Below, piece by piece: positions 6,596-9,335 of a stretch of 9,335 nt of DNA. This DNA is from Myxococcales bacterium (GTDB lineage: Bacteria > Myxococcota > Bradymonadia > REDH01). Location of the stretch: NCBI GenBank assembly GCA_018970625.1, contig JAGWVZ010000105.1, positions 1 through 9,335 of the forward strand. The letters run 5' to 3'. A program made the position numbers and the translations under genes. Position 1 is the stretch's first letter. The number at the start of each line of letters is the position of its first letter. The notes below the pieces were generated by a model, which had not been told where the DNA came from, did not search any database, and saw only the letters and a program-made list of their open reading frames with translations.

Positions 6596-7367
6596 AGAAT
6601 CGATCGCGCAGTGCCCGAAGCACTCGAAATGCGGTCAGGGAAGCGTCGTCGCACGCGTGCACAGCCCATTCAGGTCGGTCACGAAGCGCCTGCTGAACAC
6701 CCTTTTCATGCACGCGCAGAAACAGGTTGGCGCGACGCTCCTGCCCAAGCGTACTCTCGAAGAGCACCCGCTCAGGCGTCTGCTCCACCAGATCGGCCAT
6801 GAGGTGGCACTCATGATCCTCGGACATGAGCGAGAACGCAAAGTCCAGATTCCGCCCTGCGTAATCATGCCCCGGGTAAACCCGATAGTGGTCGGGTAAG
6901 TCTCGCAGCGCCATCACCGATCGATACAGCGTGTCGACATCGCCGCCGAACCGACAGTTACCTACCCCCGCGAAGAACAACACGTCACCGCAGAACAGAT
7001 GCCCTTCGGTAAACGCGATGATGTGGTCGTCCGTGTGGCCCGGCGCGCACCGAATCTGCAGTTCTGTCTGACCTACGCGAACCCGGTCGCCGTCACTCAG
7101 ACCCACGTCGTGGCGACACGGAAATCGCCCGGCTTGCGCCGGCGCCAACACCTGCGCGCCGGTCGCAGCGACCACCGCGTCGTTGCCACCCACGTGGTCA
7201 CCGTGTCCATGCGTAACCAGGATGCGAACGCTACGTAACCCAAGCGACTGCACCCGCTCGATCGCGAGGGCCGAGTCAATCGGGTCAATCAACACCCCTT
7301 CGCCCTGCGCGTGAAGCAGATAAAAGAAGTTGTCGGTGACGCGCGATGCCAGAATCTCGACGTTCAT
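6594..7367 (-). CDS. gloB: Hydroxyacylglutathione hydrolase-like metallo-beta-lactamase-fold hydrolase (glyoxalase II type)
   Basis: The 257-residue protein has the full dinuclear metal site: THGHGDH (52-58), His111 in APGHTDDHI, Asp128 in CGDVLF and His167 in YPGHDYAGRNLDFA. The C-terminal helical domain ends in FRVLRALRDRF, as in the substrate-binding domain of glyoxalase II. These enzymes hydrolyse S-lactoylglutathione to D-lactate and glutathione. The loop after Asp128 reads FAGVGNCRFGG instead of the usual GCG-RxFEG form, and GHDY replaces GHEY. The thiol cofactor or thioester may therefore differ from the classical one. I chose the ATG at 7367 because the protein then begins at the family's normal point and has the normal length; no clear Shine-Dalgarno is present. 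An upstream in-frame extension would overlap the divergent pseudouridine synthase gene. It is the first gene of the operon leading to tlpA-like and ubiB. Confidence 0.85.
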   Translation of the reverse strand: MNVEILASRVTDNFFYLLHAQGEGVLIDPIDSALAIERVQSLGLRSVRILVTHGHGDHVGGNDAVVAATGAQVLAPAQAGRFPCRHDVGLSDGDRVRVGQTELQIRCAPGHTDDHIIAFTEGHLFCGDVLFFAGVGNCRFGGDVDTLYRSVMALRDLPDHYRVYPGHDYAGRNLDFAFSLMSEDHECHLMADLVEQTPERVLFESTLGQERRANLFLRVHEKGVQQALRDRPEWAVHACDDASLTAFRVLRALRDRF

Positions 7368-7472
7368 GTCGCACAGACAGGGGTTGCGGGAGCGATACAG
7401 GGACCTAGTTCGAGCGTGTTGCACATTCCGGGGCGTCGCGGCAATCTCCCCGCCGCCCTGCCGAGCTTTTTC
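7368..7472. promoter_or_regulatory. Divergent intergenic region, presumed promoters of the gloB-like operon and the pseudouridine synthase
   Basis: The 105 bases separate two outward-facing starts and must contain or adjoin both promoters if the starts are right. On the + strand TTGCAC is followed after 17 bases by a poor -10 (CAATCT). On the minus strand TATCGC could be a -10 but lacks a matching -35. No operator-like palindrome stands out. Confidence 0.35.
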
Positions 7473-8528
7473 ATGACCGACGACCACGACCATCTGCTGC
7501 GCCTGACCTTTGACGAGGTCTTTGACGTTGAACCCAACTATGCGGGCTGGCGTCTGGATCAGTTTCTTACCCAGAAGCTACATCGCGCGTCACGCAGTCA
7601 GGTCGCACGGATTCTGCAGGTGACCGGAGCCACCATCGATCATCGACCGGCCCGGCCAGCCAGCCGACTTCGCCCTGGCGAGGTGGTTCGCATTCGCCGC
7701 ACCGAACGCATTGATCCCGATACGCCGGCGCTGACGTCCGTGCAGATTCTGCTCGATGAACCGCCGATTCTGGTGCTCAACAAACCACCCGGCATGCTGG
7801 TGCACCGCAACGCCGGCGAAGTGTCGCGCACCATCGACGCCTGGCTCGAACAGCAGGTCAGGCAAGCCCCGCTGCAAGGCAGGGCGGAGGTCGCACTCGA
7901 CTCGGTGCCACGGAGAGGCGGTATCGCCGAACCCGTGCATCGTCTGGACCGCGAGACCTCCGGCTGTCTGGTATGTGCGCGCGGGCTCGACGAGATTCGA
8001 CGCATGCGGGAGCGCTTCGAACGAACCCAGGTGCAAAAAACATACGCCGCGCTCGTGGATGACCCTCATCGATTCTGGCATCCGGGACAGCGGCAGGTGT
8101 TCGATACACCGCTCGGCTTCGACACCGCGTCGAAGGTGAAGTTGCGCGTCGGACCCGGCGACGCCGCGTGCGCCACGACCGCTGTATGCGCAGGGCGCCG
8201 GGAAGACACCGCCGCCCTGCACATCCAGATGGAGCAGGGACGACAGCATCAGATTCGCGCTCACCTGGGGCTCGCCGGCACGCCCATCGTCGGCGACAAA
8301 CTGTACGGCATGGGCGACGACTGGTTTCTGGACTGGCTGGAAAGACCGGGCCATCCCCAGCTGGTGGCGGAACTCCCCACGCGATGGCATTGCCTGCACG
8401 CCTGGCAGGTGTCTTTCACAAGCGCGAGTCAACTGTTCAGCATACATGCGCCGTTGCCAGAACACATGCTCGCCGTATCCGACCATGAATGGTTCAACGA
8501 CTCATTATTTCAGGACAATCAAACCTGA
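7473..8528 (+). CDS. RluA-family 23S rRNA/tRNA pseudouridine synthase
   Basis: The 351-residue enzyme isomerises uridine to pseudouridine in rRNA or tRNA. An N-terminal S4 RNA-binding domain (about 23-75, WRLDQFLTQKLHRASRSQV) precedes the catalytic domain. That domain has LVLNKPPGMLVHRNAG (100-115), the signature HRLDRETSG (156-164) with catalytic Asp159, and GRQHQIRAHLGLAGTPIVGD (256-275). The S4 domain and length fit the RluC/RluD branch, but the exact target uridine cannot be read from sequence. The loop between the first catalytic motif and HRLD is longer than in E. coli RluD as remembered, with a charged insert around 126-152. The ATG at 7473 is chosen because upstream in-frame codons overlap the divergent gloB-like gene and have no conserved character; the Shine-Dalgarno is weak. 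It converges with the dehydrogenase gene at a 5-base gap. Confidence 0.92.
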   Translation: MTDDHDHLLRLTFDEVFDVEPNYAGWRLDQFLTQKLHRASRSQVARILQVTGATIDHRPARPASRLRPGEVVRIRRTERIDPDTPALTSVQILLDEPPILVLNKPPGMLVHRNAGEVSRTIDAWLEQQVRQAPLQGRAEVALDSVPRRGGIAEPVHRLDRETSGCLVCARGLDEIRRMRERFERTQVQKTYAALVDDPHRFWHPGQRQVFDTPLGFDTASKVKLRVGPGDAACATTAVCAGRREDTAALHIQMEQGRQHQIRAHLGLAGTPIVGDKLYGMGDDWFLDWLERPGHPQLVAELPTRWHCLHAWQVSFTSASQLFSIHAPLPEHMLAVSDHEWFNDSLFQDNQT

Positions 8529-8529
8529 A
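8509..8529. terminator. Short inverted repeat at the tail-to-tail junction
   Basis: TTCAGG (8509-8514) and CCTGAA (8524-8529) could pair as a six-base stem with a nine-base loop. It overlaps the stop codon of the pseudouridine synthase and lies just past the dehydrogenase stop on the other strand. The stem is short and no T-run follows, so this is a weak bidirectional terminator candidate at best. Confidence 0.25.
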
Positions 8530-8533
8530 TCAA

Positions 8534-9335
8534 TCAGAAGATCATCTCATCGACGATGCGATCAGCAACGACATGCGTCGAAACGTCTTCTCGTTCGGCC
8601 CGCTGCAGAATGTTCAGCACCGTATCGTAGATGCCCATGACTTTCGCGGTGGCGGTCTCGGGGTTGTATCCGCCCGGCGAGTGCTCGGTGGCTACGTTGA
8701 TCAGGCCTCCGGCGTTGGCGACGTAATCGGGCGCATACAGAATGCCGCGCGCGCGCAGCGCATCACCGTGACGAGACTCGGCGAGCACGTTGTTCGATGC
8801 GCCCACGATCATGCCCGTCCGCAGCTTCGGAATCGTGACATCGTTAAACACGGCCCCCAACGCGCACGGCGCCAGAATATCGCACTGCGTAAACAGGATC
8901 TCATCGGTCGAAACCACCTCTGCGTTAAACTCGGCTCGGGCGCGTTCGGTGGCCTGCGCGCTGGTGTCGGCGACGGTCACGCGTGCGCCGAGTCGGGTCA
9001 CCTCCTTCACCAGGTGATATCCGACGTGGCCAACCCCCTGAACCGCGACGTGCAGCCCTTCCAGCGAATCACGTCCCAGCTTGTAGCGTACGGTGGCTTC
9101 CATGGCTCGGCGAACACCAAGCGCCGTAAAGGGAGACGGATCGGCGCTGCCTTTCGACGTACCCAGAACGTGCCGGGTGCGGGTCGCGATCACGTCCATA
9201 TCGCCCGTGGAGGTGCCCGAGTCTTCACAGGTCACGTAGCGACCACCGAGCGAGTCAACGAACTCACCGAAGCGCTCAAACAGGGCGGTGCGATCGAATT
9301 CGCGCTCGGGGAGCATGATGACCGCCTTGCCACCA
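8534..9335 (-). CDS. Leu/Phe/Val-type NAD-dependent amino-acid dehydrogenase, N-terminus outside the window
   Basis: The reading frame is open to the right edge. The first full codons encode GGKAVIMLPEREFD, the Gly-rich active-site segment with its essential lysine, so the ATG at 9316 is an internal codon and not the start. Of the visible 266 residues, EDSGTSTGDMDVIA holds the catalytic Asp, and GTSKGSADPSPFTALGV follows. The Rossmann motif is GVGHVGYHL, with Asp in VTVADTS at the end of the second strand, which favours NAD over NADP. The C-terminal motif is DYVANAGGLINVA. The family oxidatively deaminates branched-chain or aromatic amino acids to 2-oxo acids. Members are usually about 350-365 residues, so roughly 90 residues are missing here. 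Leucine, valine and phenylalanine specificity cannot be separated from this part. It is cytosolic and convergent with the pseudouridine synthase. Confidence 0.93.
   Translation of the reverse strand, partial: GGKAVIMLPEREFDRTALFERFGEFVDSLGGRYVTCEDSGTSTGDMDVIATRTRHVLGTSKGSADPSPFTALGVRRAMEATVRYKLGRDSLEGLHVAVQGVGHVGYHLVKEVTRLGARVTVADTSAQATERARAEFNAEVVSTDEILFTQCDILAPCALGAVFNDVTIPKLRTGMIVGASNNVLAESRHGDALRARGILYAPDYVANAGGLINVATEHSPGGYNPETATAKVMGIYDTVLNILQRAEREDVSTHVVADRIVDEMIF

Noticed and set aside
7590..8486. A 298-codon open frame on the minus strand, opposite the pseudouridine synthase
   Set aside because: It is wholly antisense to a gene with all catalytic motifs and has no recognisable domain of its own.
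9314..9316. ATG as the start of the dehydrogenase
   Set aside because: The frame continues upstream into the conserved GGKAVI active-site segment, so this Met is internal.
1..9335. A defence island, toxin-antitoxin pair, CRISPR array, prophage or transposon
   Set aside because: No transposase, integrase, nuclease, direct repeat array or small paired genes are visible. The complete genes are metabolic, RNA-modifying or conserved unknown.

Overview
The window is a GC-rich bacterial chromosomal segment carrying eight complete protein genes, one gene truncated by the right edge, and the possible 3' tail of another at the left edge. I see no tRNA, rRNA, CRISPR array, insertion sequence, phage gene or long repeat. 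The gene at 1291-2088 resembles a two-part hypothetical family named after Myxococcus MXAN_5187. This, with the base composition, suggests a deltaproteobacterial-type organism (Myxococcota, Bradymonadota or relatives). That assignment is an inference at moderate-to-low confidence.

Left part (1-2479): a possible + strand C-terminal fragment runs into the end of a minus-strand gene for a DUF3445 haem-dependent oxidative N-demethylase-like protein. Upstream of that, on the same strand, lies the MXAN_5187-like gene, which has a strong Shine-Dalgarno sequence and a plausible promoter. About 390 bases without a convincing gene separate it from the divergent tcdA.

Middle (2480-7367): tcdA (tRNA ct6A37 synthase, + strand) converges on a minus-strand block. 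This block holds a single-pass membrane protein of unknown function with a charged coiled coil and its own apparent promoter. It also holds a compact three-gene operon transcribed gloB-like hydrolase, then TlpA/ResA-like thioredoxin, then UbiB/ABC1 atypical kinase. The three genes are separated by 6 and 1 bases, and each downstream Shine-Dalgarno lies inside or over the end of the gene before it. A weak hairpin just past ubiB could end this operon.

Right part (7368-9335): an RluA-family pseudouridine synthase is divergent from the operon. It meets, tail to tail with 5 bases between, a minus-strand Leu/Phe/Val-type amino-acid dehydrogenase whose N-terminus lies beyond the window.

Most of the content is housekeeping or metabolic: two RNA-modification enzymes, thiol and aldehyde detoxification, quinone biology and amine/amino-acid oxidation. 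I found no convincing evidence of a novel defence or mobile system. The most open questions are the two proteins of unknown function, the isolated demethylase-like gene, and the functional logic of the gloB-tlpA-ubiB operon.
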